Assembly: GCF_900455735.1 (NCBI RefSeq)
Contig: NZ_UAUI01000025.1
Coordinates: 1-64,000, forward strand
Direction: 5' to 3'
From: Rhodococcus wratislaviensis
Lineage (GTDB): Bacteria > Actinomycetota > Actinomycetes > Mycobacteriales > Mycobacteriaceae
Length of the DNA stretch: 64,000 nucleotides
The stretch's first letter is position 1; each line of letters starts with the position of its first letter. This document shows positions 35,699-43,007 of this stretch, piece after piece. The notes beneath the pieces were generated by a model that saw nothing but the letters and a program-made list of their open reading frames with translations, was not told the origin of the DNA and did not search any database. Both the position numbers and the translations under genes were made by a program.

Positions 35699-35993
35699 AC
35701 GGCGGGGGCGTCACTCCGTCGACGAGATGGCTTCCCCAGAGGTCCACCCCGGTGATCCGGGCTGTCGCCGTTCCTTCCGGGCTGGTGATCTGCAATTCCG
35801 TGCCCGCGGACAGGTCTGCAGCTACACCGAGGGCGTCCGTCAGGGTGCGGACGCGGCCGTGCCAGACGTACCGACCGCTGATGGGTTCGAAGTTTCCCGC
35901 CAACTGGACCTGCACGGTCACGGCGGGACGGTCGCCGACGACGACGTCGGCGGGGCCGCGGTAGCCCCCTTCTTCTTCCTCGTGTTCGTTCAC
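35685..35993 (-). CDS. DUF4873 protein
   Basis: A 102-aa soluble protein with the DUF4873 core VQVQLAGNFEPISGRYVWHGRV and ARITGVDLWGSHLVDGVTPPPF. The domain is also found attached to flavin monooxygenases, and here it is a separate gene overlapping the 3' end of a BVMO gene by 14 bp in convergent orientation. Function is unknown; an accessory role to the monooxygenase is plausible. Confidence 0.82.
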   Translation of the reverse strand: MNEHEEEEGGYRGPADVVVGDRPAVTVQVQLAGNFEPISGRYVWHGRVRTLTDALGVAADLSAGTELQITSPEGTATARITGVDLWGSHLVDGVTPPPFSRV

Positions 35994-36008
35994 ACGGGCA
36001 AGCTTACC

Positions 36009-36025
36009 TGTAACTGTCAGTTACA
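36009..36025. promoter_or_regulatory. Perfect TetR-like palindrome
   Basis: TGTAACTG-T-CAGTTACA is a perfect 8+1+8 palindrome, 16 bp upstream of the DUF4873 start and 17 bp past the end of the TetR gene. Size and symmetry are typical of TetR-family operators. Confidence 0.6.
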
Positions 36026-36041
36026 CAAGAAAGGATCGGGC

Positions 36042-36782
36042 TCAGTCGGCCTCGGCCGCGGGCGGCAGCAGCGGGTGCGGGATCGCGTTGAATCGCGCAG
36101 GTGAGCCGTTGACGGCAGCGATGCCGGTGACGCCACCCCAGGTCATCATCGTGAGGTAGTTGATCAGATCCTCGACCGACATCGACCGGTTGGAGATCCA
36201 CCAGTGCGTCGCCAGCTGCACACCGCCGACGATTCCGTACGCCCAGGGGACGGCGCCGCCGGAGTCCATCTCCATCTGCCGCAGCCGCTCGCCGAGCACG
36301 GTGGAGAGCACCTCCGCGATCATCCGTTCCGAGTCGGCGACCGTCTCGCGGCCGGGGCCGGAACCGTTGGCCATGATGTAGAGGTAGACGTCGGGATCCG
36401 ACGCCACCGTCTCGACATACGCCGTGATGGTGGCGCGGGTCAGCTCGAAGTCGTCGAGATCTCCGCCGATGGCCTCGTAGATCCGCGGGGCGAGCGTGGT
36501 TTCCACGTAGCGCGCCATGGTCGCGTTCGTCAGGTCGCTCTTGTCCGCGAAATAGCGGTACAGCACCGTCTTGGAGACACCGATCTCGGATGCGATCTCG
36601 TCCATCCCGATGTCCCGTCCACGCAGGCGGATGGCGGCGATCGTGCCGTCGACGAGTTCTTCTCGGCGTGCGATCTTGTGCTCACGCCAGCGGCGCTTGC
36701 GCCCATCCGGCTTTGCTGCCTTGTCCAGCTTCGTCATCGAGTCGGTCACCTGCTCAGGATCCTTCACGCCGTCGTTCGCCAC
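36042..36782 (-). CDS. TetR-family transcriptional regulator
   Basis: A 246-aa regulator with a basic N-terminal extension of about 40 residues and a TetR helix-turn-helix (LVDGTIAAIRLRGRDIGMDEIASEIGVSKTVLYRYFADKSDLTNA). The ligand domain is helical and about 150 aa. Start GTG 36782 follows AAGAGAG. Its place before the DUF445, XRE and hbhA genes matches Rv0472c. A palindrome lies just past its 3' end. Confidence 0.9.
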   Translation of the reverse strand: MANDGVKDPEQVTDSMTKLDKAAKPDGRKRRWREHKIARREELVDGTIAAIRLRGRDIGMDEIASEIGVSKTVLYRYFADKSDLTNATMARYVETTLAPRIYEAIGGDLDDFELTRATITAYVETVASDPDVYLYIMANGSGPGRETVADSERMIAEVLSTVLGERLRQMEMDSGGAVPWAYGIVGGVQLATHWWISNRSMSVEDLINYLTMMTWGGVTGIAAVNGSPARFNAIPHPLLPPAAEAD

Positions 36783-36918
36783 TGACTCTCTTCACATCCG
36801 TTTCGTGTCGCGATCTCCTGTCAGCTTAGTGCTCGGGTCTTGTCGCCCGGCACAACGCCGTCTGTGCGGGCGCGCGTCCGGCGGCTGGGCAGCCGCCTCC
36901 ACGCCGACCTTGGGCACA

Positions 36919-38199
36919 ATGGCGTCTGTGGACCAATTGAGCCTTTCCGCCTTCGACGACGACGCGAAGCGCCGCGATCTCCGCAAGATGAAGGCTGTCG
37001 CGACGGGCTTCCTCGTGTTCGCCACCGTGGTCTACCTGGTGTGCAGGTGGCAGGAATCGCGGGGTGCGGGGGCGTGGGTCGGCTACGTGCGGGCCGCGTC
37101 GGAGGCAGGCATGGTCGGTGCGCTGGCCGACTGGTTCGCGGTGACGGCCCTGTTCCGGCATCCGCTCGGGTTGCCGATCCCGCACACCGCGATCATCAAG
37201 CGCAAGAAGGACCAGCTGGGGGCGAGCCTCAGCAACTTCGTCGGCCAGAACTTTCTCGCCCCCGAAGTGGTGTCCGCCAAGGTGGAGGCCGCGGAGATCC
37301 CGCTGCGGCTGGGCACGTGGATGGCGCAGCCCAAGCATGCCGCGCGCGTCGCTGCCGAGACGGCCACCATCCTGCGCGGCTTCGTCGAGATCCTTCGCGA
37401 CGAGGACGTGCAGCAGATCATCGACAGCACACTGGTGCGCAGGCTGGCCGAGCCCCAGTGGGGGCCGCCGATCGGGCGCGTGCTCGGCGAACTCCTGCGC
37501 GAGAACCGGCAGCTGCCGATCCTGGATCTGCTCGCCGAGCGGGCGCACCAGTGGGCGCTCGGGAGCCAGGAGACCATCGACCGGATCGTCAGCCGCGATT
37601 CGCCCGCCTGGTCGCCCAAGTTCGTCGACGCCATGCTCGGCGAGAAGATCCACCGCGAGCTCGTCGAATTCACCTGGAAGGTGCGATCCAACCCGGAGCA
37701 CGAGGTGCGGCAGGCGGCCAACCGCTTCCTCGTCGACTTCGCCGACGACCTGCAGAACGACCCGGCGACCATGGAGAAGGCCGAGAAGATCAAGGCAGAG
37801 ATCATGGGCCGCGAGGAGGTGACCGGCCTCGCCGCGGCGACGTGGACGGTCGCCAAGCGCCTGATCATGGAATCCGTCGACGACCCGAACAGCACGCTGC
37901 GCACGAAGGTCGCGGAGAACGTCGTGCGGTTCGGCGAACGGCTGCGCGACGACCACGAGCTGAGGACGAAGGTCGACGGGTGGGTACTCGCCGGCACGCG
38001 CTACGTCGTCGTCCACTACACCGACGAGATCACCGGGATCATCTCCGACACCGTCGAGCGCTGGGACGCCGAGGAGGCGTCCAAGAAGATCGAGCTGCAG
38101 GTGGGACGGGACCTCCAGTTCATCCGCATAAACGGCACCGTGGTCGGTTCGATCGCGGGCCTGCTGATCTACACGTTCTCGACGTTGATGTTCGGCTGA
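36919..38199 (+). CDS. DUF445-family membrane protein
   Basis: A 426-aa protein with an N-terminal membrane segment (AVATGFLVFATVVYLVCRW), the DUF445 hallmark EAGMVGALADWFAVTALFRHPLGLPIPHTAIIKRKKDQLG and a C-terminal anchor (VGSIAGLLIYTFSTLMF). The long middle is helical and charged. Members (E. coli YjiN) are of unknown function. ATG 36919. It corresponds in position to Rv0473. Confidence 0.9.
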   Translation: MASVDQLSLSAFDDDAKRRDLRKMKAVATGFLVFATVVYLVCRWQESRGAGAWVGYVRAASEAGMVGALADWFAVTALFRHPLGLPIPHTAIIKRKKDQLGASLSNFVGQNFLAPEVVSAKVEAAEIPLRLGTWMAQPKHAARVAAETATILRGFVEILRDEDVQQIIDSTLVRRLAEPQWGPPIGRVLGELLRENRQLPILDLLAERAHQWALGSQETIDRIVSRDSPAWSPKFVDAMLGEKIHRELVEFTWKVRSNPEHEVRQAANRFLVDFADDLQNDPATMEKAEKIKAEIMGREEVTGLAAATWTVAKRLIMESVDDPNSTLRTKVAENVVRFGERLRDDHELRTKVDGWVLAGTRYVVVHYTDEITGIISDTVERWDAEEASKKIELQVGRDLQFIRINGTVVGSIAGLLIYTFSTLMFG

Positions 38200-38228
38200 C
38201 CATCGCCTCGGCGGAGGGTCCGCTAGCT

Positions 38229-38274
38229 GGGTGCTAACAGAGTGCTTGCAATTGCTAGCACCCTGCTTTAGGCT
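38229..38274 (+). promoter_or_regulatory. Promoter and operator of the XRE-hbhA operon
   Basis: TTGCAA (38246-38251), a 17-nt spacer and TAGGCT (38269-38274) form a good -35/-10 pair 29 nt before the XRE start. GGGTGCTAAC (38229-38238) and GCTAGCACCC (38254-38263) are an inverted repeat with one mismatch flanking the -35 box, a likely autoregulatory site. Confidence 0.6.
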
Positions 38275-38302
38275 TGGTTCTGCCCAGCAACACGGAGGAC
38301 TG

Positions 38303-38809
38303 ATGGCAAGCGATGATCGCGACGCGGCCGGTGCAGGAGATCTGGCAGCTCGCGTAGTCAGCAACGCCGCTCACGACATCGGAGGTTTCATTCGTGCCCA
38401 GCGCGAAGCGGCCCAGGTGTCGATGCGGCAGCTGGCGCAGCTGGCCGGTGTCAGTAATCCGTATCTGAGTCAGATCGAGCGTGGGTTGCGCAAGCCCTCG
38501 GCCGAGGTGCTTGGGCAGATAGCCAAGGGTCTCCGGGTGTCTTCGGAGGTCCTGTACGTCCAGGCGGGTTACCTCGAGCAGCGGCCACACGGTCCCCTCC
38601 GTGACGCTCTGCTCGCGGATACGGCCATTACCGAGCGGCAGAAGCAAGTGCTGCTCGAGATCTACGAGTCGTTCTGTCGTGAGAACGAATCGGCGGAAGC
38701 GGCCGAATCCCGGACGTCCGAGCTTCGGACAGAAGAACACCAGCGTTCTGATTCCCAGACGCCGGAACCAGAACCCCCCACCGTTGAACAGGAGAAAGCC
38801 GATGACTGA
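38303..38809 (+). CDS. XRE-family transcriptional regulator (Rv0474-like)
   Basis: A 168-aa protein. The helix-turn-helix is RAQREAAQVSMRQLAQLAGVSNPYLSQIERGLRKPSAEVLGQIAKGLRVSSEVLYVQAG (about 31-90). The acidic, low-complexity C-terminus (ESAEAAESRTSEL...EPEPPTVEQEKADD) is longer than in mycobacteria. ATG 38303 follows GGAGGA. It overlaps hbhA by 8 bp, so the two are co-expressed. Confidence 0.9.
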   Translation: MASDDRDAAGAGDLAARVVSNAAHDIGGFIRAQREAAQVSMRQLAQLAGVSNPYLSQIERGLRKPSAEVLGQIAKGLRVSSEVLYVQAGYLEQRPHGPLRDALLADTAITERQKQVLLEIYESFCRENESAEAAESRTSELRTEEHQRSDSQTPEPEPPTVEQEKADD

Positions 38810-39632
38810 CCAGAAGACCATCGACAGCGTCAAGACCTCGCTGTACGCGGCCGTAGGCGCCGGAGACGTTGTCGTGCAGGCCGTGGCCGACGTCGTCGCC
38901 CAGGTCCGCTCGCGCGCCGAGTCCACCCAGGGTGACGTCGAGGAGCGCGTCGGCGGCGCCAAGGAGCGCATCGCCGGACTCCAGGAAGAGGTCACCGAGG
39001 GTGTCGAGAACCTTCGCGACCGTCTCGCCGGACTGCCGTCCGAGCTGCCCGAGGAGCTTGCCGAGCTGCGTGAGAAGTTCACCGCCGACGAGCTGCGCAA
39101 GGTCGCCGAGGCCTACCTGAAGGTCGCATCCGACCTGTACACGTCTCTCGCCGAGCGTGGCGAGGACACCGTCGAGCGCATCCGCAAGCAGCCGGTCGTC
39201 GAGGAGGGCATCGGCCGCGCCGAGACCGCCTTCGGCGACGCCGTCGAGCTGACCGAGGAAGCTCTCGGCACCGTTGCACGCCAGACGCGCGCCGTCGGCG
39301 AGCAGGCCGCGAAGCTCGCGGGCCGCGCTTCGGGTCGCATCTCCGACACCGCCGAGGGACTCGGCGAGGCCATCGCCGACGCCGGCGACGAGGCTGCCCT
39401 GAAGGTTCTCGACCTGGGCGACCAGGCCGAGGAAGCGTCGAAGGACGCTGCCGATCGCGTCACCGCCACCGCGGCCGACGTCCAGGCTCGCGCCGACAAG
39501 GCTGCCCCGGCCAAGCATGCCGCTCCCGCCAAGAAGGCTGCTCCGGCCAAGGCTGCGGCAACTCCCGCCCCGGCTCCGGCCAAGAAGGCCGCCACTCCGG
39601 CCAAGAAGGCTGCTCCGGCCAAGAAGGCTTGA
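38802..39632 (+). CDS. hbhA: Heparin-binding hemagglutinin-like protein HbhA
   Basis: A 276-aa, mostly coiled-coil protein. The N-terminal segment (SVKTSLYAAVGAGDVVVQAVADVV) resembles the membrane-proximal part of HbhA, and the C-terminus is a Lys/Ala/Pro repeat region (AAPAKKAAPAK and variants) like the heparin-binding tail of M. tuberculosis HbhA (199 aa). The extra length comes from the middle helices and tail. In lipid-storing rhodococci a homologue coats lipid droplets, so cell-surface adhesion should not be assumed. Confidence 0.9.
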   Translation: MTDQKTIDSVKTSLYAAVGAGDVVVQAVADVVAQVRSRAESTQGDVEERVGGAKERIAGLQEEVTEGVENLRDRLAGLPSELPEELAELREKFTADELRKVAEAYLKVASDLYTSLAERGEDTVERIRKQPVVEEGIGRAETAFGDAVELTEEALGTVARQTRAVGEQAAKLAGRASGRISDTAEGLGEAIADAGDEAALKVLDLGDQAEEASKDAADRVTATAADVQARADKAAPAKHAAPAKKAAPAKAAATPAPAPAKKAATPAKKAAPAKKA

Positions 39633-39647
39633 TCCTTCACGCTTTTC

Positions 39648-39678
39648 GGCCCCCGCACGTTCGGTGCGGGGGCCGTTT
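39648..39678 (+). terminator. Intrinsic terminator of hbhA
   Basis: GGCCCCCGCAC (39648-39658) and GTGCGGGGGCC (39664-39674) form a perfect 11-bp stem with a 5-nt loop, followed by GTTT. Confidence 0.85.
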
Positions 39679-39704
39679 GCGTGTCGACCTCGTAGGATGG
39701 GGCT

Positions 39705-39998
39705 GTGATTCAAGTTGACGGCGTCGTCTCGGTGATCTTGTTGGTGATTCGCATCGTCGCCCTGGGCGGTGCTGCATACGCGCTGTTCCACGCGGCTCGC
39801 CAGCGCAAAGACGCGTTCACCGCGGTGGACAAGTTGAGCAAACCGATCTGGCTGAGCATTCTCGCCGTCGCGTTCCTCGTCCTCCTGCTGTTCCCCGCCG
39901 TGCAGTTGTTCGGCATCGTCGCGGTCGTCGCGGTGTGCGTCTACCTCGTGGACGTGCGCCCGCGCGTCGACGACGTGCAGCGCGGGCCTCGCTGGTAG
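39705..39998 (+). CDS. DUF2516-family membrane protein (Rv0476-like)
   Basis: A 97-aa protein with two to three hydrophobic segments (VVSVILLVIRIVALGGAAYALFHAA; IWLSILAVAFLVLLLFPAVQLFGIVAVVAVCVYLV) separated by a charged loop, ending VDVRPRVDDVQRGPRW. Start GTG 39705. The position after hbhA matches Rv0476. Function is unknown. Confidence 0.85.
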   Translation: MIQVDGVVSVILLVIRIVALGGAAYALFHAARQRKDAFTAVDKLSKPIWLSILAVAFLVLLLFPAVQLFGIVAVVAVCVYLVDVRPRVDDVQRGPRW

Positions 39999-40052
39999 CC
40001 GCTCCCACCCCATGAGCACGCGAAGGCGCAGACCTCGCGCGCCCAGACGATG

Positions 40053-40080
40053 ACAATGGACATTGTGACAATGCTATTGT
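40053..40080. promoter_or_regulatory. Tandem ACAAT/ATTGT dyads
   Basis: ACAATG-GA-CATTGT (40053-40066) and ACAAT-GCT-ATTGT (40068-40080) are two perfect dyads one base apart, 27 bp before the 69-aa ORF that starts the MerR operon. Two adjacent near-identical dyads suggest cooperative operator binding, perhaps by the MerR protein. Confidence 0.55.
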
Positions 40081-40106
40081 GGTGACACGGCTACCGAGGA
40101 GCTGAC

Positions 40107-40316
40107 ATGTCCGTGATCCACATGCGTGACTCGGCGAGCGATGCCCACCCGGCCGCGGGTCTCCACGTGGACCAGGCGAGGAGCGCCGCGAAGTCGATCC
40201 GGCACTACCACGACACGCTGTGTGAGGGCCGCTCGAAGACCATCGAATTTCTCGACGAGGTGGGACTCGTCGGCGGCCCGTCCCGGCTGCTGCTCCGACG
40301 GGCGCACATCGTCTGA
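40107..40316 (+). CDS. 69-aa protein of unknown function
   Basis: Supported by a good ribosome site (GAGGAGCTGAC) before ATG 40107 and by a TGATG overlap with the MerR gene that follows. The product is soluble and helical (VDQARSAAKSIRHYHDTLCEGRSKTIEFLDEVG) with a basic C-terminus (RLLLRRAHIV). It has no recognisable family. It is probably co-translated with the regulator. Confidence 0.65.
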   Translation: MSVIHMRDSASDAHPAAGLHVDQARSAAKSIRHYHDTLCEGRSKTIEFLDEVGLVGGPSRLLLRRAHIV

Positions 40317-41101
40317 TGAAGGAATACCGGATCGACGACCTTGCACGCGAGGCGCGGGTGAGCGTGCGCAACGTGCGCGTCTACCAGGACCGCGGACTGC
40401 TTCCGCCGCCACGGAAGCAGGGGCGCACGGGGTGGTACAACGAATCGCATCTCGCCCGGCTGCACCTGATCGGGCGCATGCTCGATCGCGGCTACACGTT
40501 CGCCACCATCAGTGAACTCCTCACGGCTGCGCACTACGGACTCCAGGTCAAGGACGTTCTGGAGACCGACGACCCGGGTAGCCGGTGGAAGAAGCGCAGG
40601 CGAGCGGCCCGCCTCACGATCGCCGAGCTGAAACGCATGTTCGGTGGGCAGACCACCGAGGCAAACATCGCCCGGGGAACCGAACTGGGTGTGCTCGTTC
40701 CCGCCGGGGACGACTACGCGGTGAACGATCCGCGACTGGTCGAGGCGGCGCAGGTACTCGTCGACGCCGGCATCCCGCTCGAAGACGTCCTCGAACAGAC
40801 CGCGGCGGTGCGGCAAGACCTCTCGGACGTCGCCGCGCGGTTCGTCGCCGTCGTCGCCGACCGCTACCTCGCCGCCGAGGGTGAGCCGCTCGAACTCGAC
40901 GAGTCGACGGTCTCGGACATCGCGCGGCTCGTCGACCAGATGCGTCCCCTCGCGCACGACGCCGTCCAGTCGCTGTTCGACGAGGCGATGGAGGAGCAGA
41001 TCTCGAAGGCGCTCGAACGGGCGGCCAGGCAACTCGCTGAGACGCCTAGTCCGGCGACGAGCACAGACACCGACAGAGCAAGTTGGACAGGACAGGGGTA
41101 G
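40316..41101 (+). CDS. MerR-family transcriptional regulator
   Basis: A 261-aa regulator. The MerR winged helix occupies about 1-72 (EYRIDDLAREARVSVRNVRVYQDRGLLPPPRKQGRTGWYNESHLARLHLIGRMLDRGYTFATISELL). The C-terminal 180 residues are helical, without the cysteines of metal-sensing MerR proteins, so an organic effector is likelier. The downstream hydrolase begins 2 nt after its stop. Confidence 0.9.
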   Translation: MKEYRIDDLAREARVSVRNVRVYQDRGLLPPPRKQGRTGWYNESHLARLHLIGRMLDRGYTFATISELLTAAHYGLQVKDVLETDDPGSRWKKRRRAARLTIAELKRMFGGQTTEANIARGTELGVLVPAGDDYAVNDPRLVEAAQVLVDAGIPLEDVLEQTAAVRQDLSDVAARFVAVVADRYLAAEGEPLELDESTVSDIARLVDQMRPLAHDAVQSLFDEAMEEQISKALERAARQLAETPSPATSTDTDRASWTGQG

Positions 41102-41103
41102 GA

Positions 41104-42135
41104 ATGACCAGCAGTTCGCGCACCATCGCCTTCCGGGCACTCGCCGGCGCAGCCGGAGTGGGCACCGTCGTCGCCGCGGCAGCGGCGATCCGCCACAAGC
41201 GCGCCACCCGTGGGTTGACGTTGTCGACCGAGGTGGCGCCGAACGAGCTGCTGCGCACCCCGAACCTGCGCCCGGACGTGACGGAGATCCTCACCGACGA
41301 CGGGGCCACGCTGTACGTCCGCGCCTACGGGCCGGTGGACGGTGATCCCATTGTGCTGAGCCATGGTTGGACCTGTTCCACCGAATACTGGTACCCGCAG
41401 GTGAACGCGCTCGCGGGCGAGTACCGGGTCATCACCTACGACCAGCGCGGGCACGGCCGCAGCACGGTCGGCTCGCTCCCGCTCGGCCCCGACGTCCTCG
41501 CCGACGACCTGTCGGAGGTGCTGAAGGCGACGGTGCGTGACGACAAGAAGGCCGTGCTCGTGGGTCACAGCATGGGTGGCATGAGCATCATGGCGTGGGC
41601 CGGCAGGCACCCCGACGAGGTGAAGAAGTACGCGTCGGCTGTTCTGCTCGCCAGCACCGCCTGCGACCGGCTCATCGCCGAGACCACCGTCATCCCGCTG
41701 CCGAATCGTTTTCCGCGAGTGCCGGTTCCGGTCGGACGCGCCGTCCTGAGCACCCCGGTCCCGTTGGTGTCGTCGCCGGTGATGACGCGCGCACTCCAGT
41801 ACGTGTCGATGTCGCCGAACGCCTCCCGCGCCGAAGTCCAGTTCTGCGAGAACATCGTCCGGGACTGCAAGCCGCGCATCCGCGGCGGTTGGGGTGCCGC
41901 GCTCAGCGGCCTCGACATCCACGAGGCTCTCGACAACCTCGAAGTCCCGACCACGGTGCTCGTCGGTTCCATGGACCGGCTGACCCCACCGGTCCACGCC
42001 CGCAAGCTCGCTCGTGTCCTGGACGAGGCGGGTCACCTCGAGCGGCTGATCGTCCTGCCCGGTGTCGGCCACATGAGTTCCGTCGAGAGCATCGACGAGT
42101 TCGACAAGGAAATCGTCCGGCTCCGCAACCTCTGA
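41104..42135 (+). CDS. Membrane-anchored alpha/beta hydrolase
   Basis: A 343-aa hydrolase with an N-terminal hydrophobic anchor (ALAGAAGVGTVVAAAAAI). The oxyanion motif is SHGWT, the nucleophile elbow GHSMGG (S156), the acid lies in GSMDRLTPPVHA and the histidine in GVGHMSS. ATG 41104 follows AGGGGTAGGA. Substrate unknown; an esterase or epoxide hydrolase type is plausible. Third gene of the 69-aa/MerR operon. Confidence 0.88.
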   Translation: MTSSSRTIAFRALAGAAGVGTVVAAAAAIRHKRATRGLTLSTEVAPNELLRTPNLRPDVTEILTDDGATLYVRAYGPVDGDPIVLSHGWTCSTEYWYPQVNALAGEYRVITYDQRGHGRSTVGSLPLGPDVLADDLSEVLKATVRDDKKAVLVGHSMGGMSIMAWAGRHPDEVKKYASAVLLASTACDRLIAETTVIPLPNRFPRVPVPVGRAVLSTPVPLVSSPVMTRALQYVSMSPNASRAEVQFCENIVRDCKPRIRGGWGAALSGLDIHEALDNLEVPTTVLVGSMDRLTPPVHARKLARVLDEAGHLERLIVLPGVGHMSSVESIDEFDKEIVRLRNL

Positions 42136-42153
42136 TCCGACAGTTGCCCGCGA

Positions 42154-42195
42154 ATTCGTCAGGCTCACACGCAATGGTGTGTGAGCCTGACGAAT
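42154..42195. terminator. Bidirectional 17-bp hairpin, shared repeat family
   Basis: ATTCGTCAGGCTCACAC (42154-42170) and GTGTGAGCCTGACGAAT (42179-42195) form a perfect 17-bp stem with loop GCAATGGT between two convergent genes. A second copy-like element is at 63872-63915. Confidence 0.75.
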
Positions 42196-42205
42196 CCGTC
42201 GGAAT

Positions 42206-43006
42206 CTACTGGTTGGCGACCACGCCGAAGCGGCGCAGCGACAGCGCCGGATTCTTGGCACGGACCTCTGCGATGCGCTCGGGGGAGACGGCGCCGATCG
42301 CCGTCCCGACCCGTTCGCCGAGGGACGCGATCACCACCCCCATCGGATCCACGATCATCGACGCACCCGAACCTGCCGGGGCGCTCTGATCGGCCGCGGC
42401 GACGTAGATGGTGTTCTCGATGGCACGGGCGCGGACGAGTGTGGTCCAGTGGTCTTCCTTGAGCGGGCCGGGCACCCACTCGGCGGGCAGGACCAGGACG
42501 TCCGCGCCCGCGTCGACGATGCGTCGGGTCACCTCCGGGAACCGCAGGTCGTAGCACGTCTGCATGCCGAACGTCACGCCGTCGACGGTGAACGTCTCGG
42601 GGTCGCCGATCGCGCCGGCCTGCACGAAGTCCGACTCCGTGTAACCGAATGCGTCGTACAGGTGCAGCTTCCGATATGCGGCGGCGATACTGCCGTCGGG
42701 GGCGACCGCGACGAGGGTGTTGAAGATGCGGCGCTCGCCCGGGATCGCTTCGTTGATCCCCGCGACGAGGGTCAACCCGTGCCGGGCAGCGATCCCGCGG
42801 AGCCCGGTGACGAACTCGCCGTCCAGGGATTCCGCGGAGTCCACGAACCGCTCGTCCATGGTCGGAACCGTGAACATCGCGTATTCGGGTGCGGCCAGTA
42901 CCCGGGCGCCCCCCGCCGCCGCCTCCTCGGCGAACTTCGCGATCCGGCCGAGGTTGTCCTGCTTGTCCGAACCCGGTGCGAACTGTGCGATTGCGATGTC
43001 GACCAT
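42206..43006 (-). CDS. Carbon-nitrogen hydrolase (nitrilase superfamily), Rv0480c-like
   Basis: A 266-aa amidase. The Glu-Lys-Cys triad is E41 (APEYAMF), K113 (YRKLHLYDAFG) and C151 (MQTCYDLRFPE). The sequence around the triad resembles omega-amidase and deaminated-glutathione amidase subfamilies more than true nitrilases. Its order relative to deoC differs from M. tuberculosis. A 1-bp gap separates it from the MFS gene upstream. Confidence 0.9.
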   Translation of the reverse strand: MVDIAIAQFAPGSDKQDNLGRIAKFAEEAAAGGARVLAAPEYAMFTVPTMDERFVDSAESLDGEFVTGLRGIAARHGLTLVAGINEAIPGERRIFNTLVAVAPDGSIAAAYRKLHLYDAFGYTESDFVQAGAIGDPETFTVDGVTFGMQTCYDLRFPEVTRRIVDAGADVLVLPAEWVPGPLKEDHWTTLVRARAIENTIYVAAADQSAPAGSGASMIVDPMGVVIASLGERVGTAIGAVSPERIAEVRAKNPALSLRRFGVVANQ

Positions 43007-43007
43007 G

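Noticed and set aside
39480..39632. Direct DNA repeats at the end of hbhA as a possible repeat array or CRISPR.
   Set aside because: The repeats encode the in-frame Lys/Ala/Pro tail of HbhA and have no spacers.
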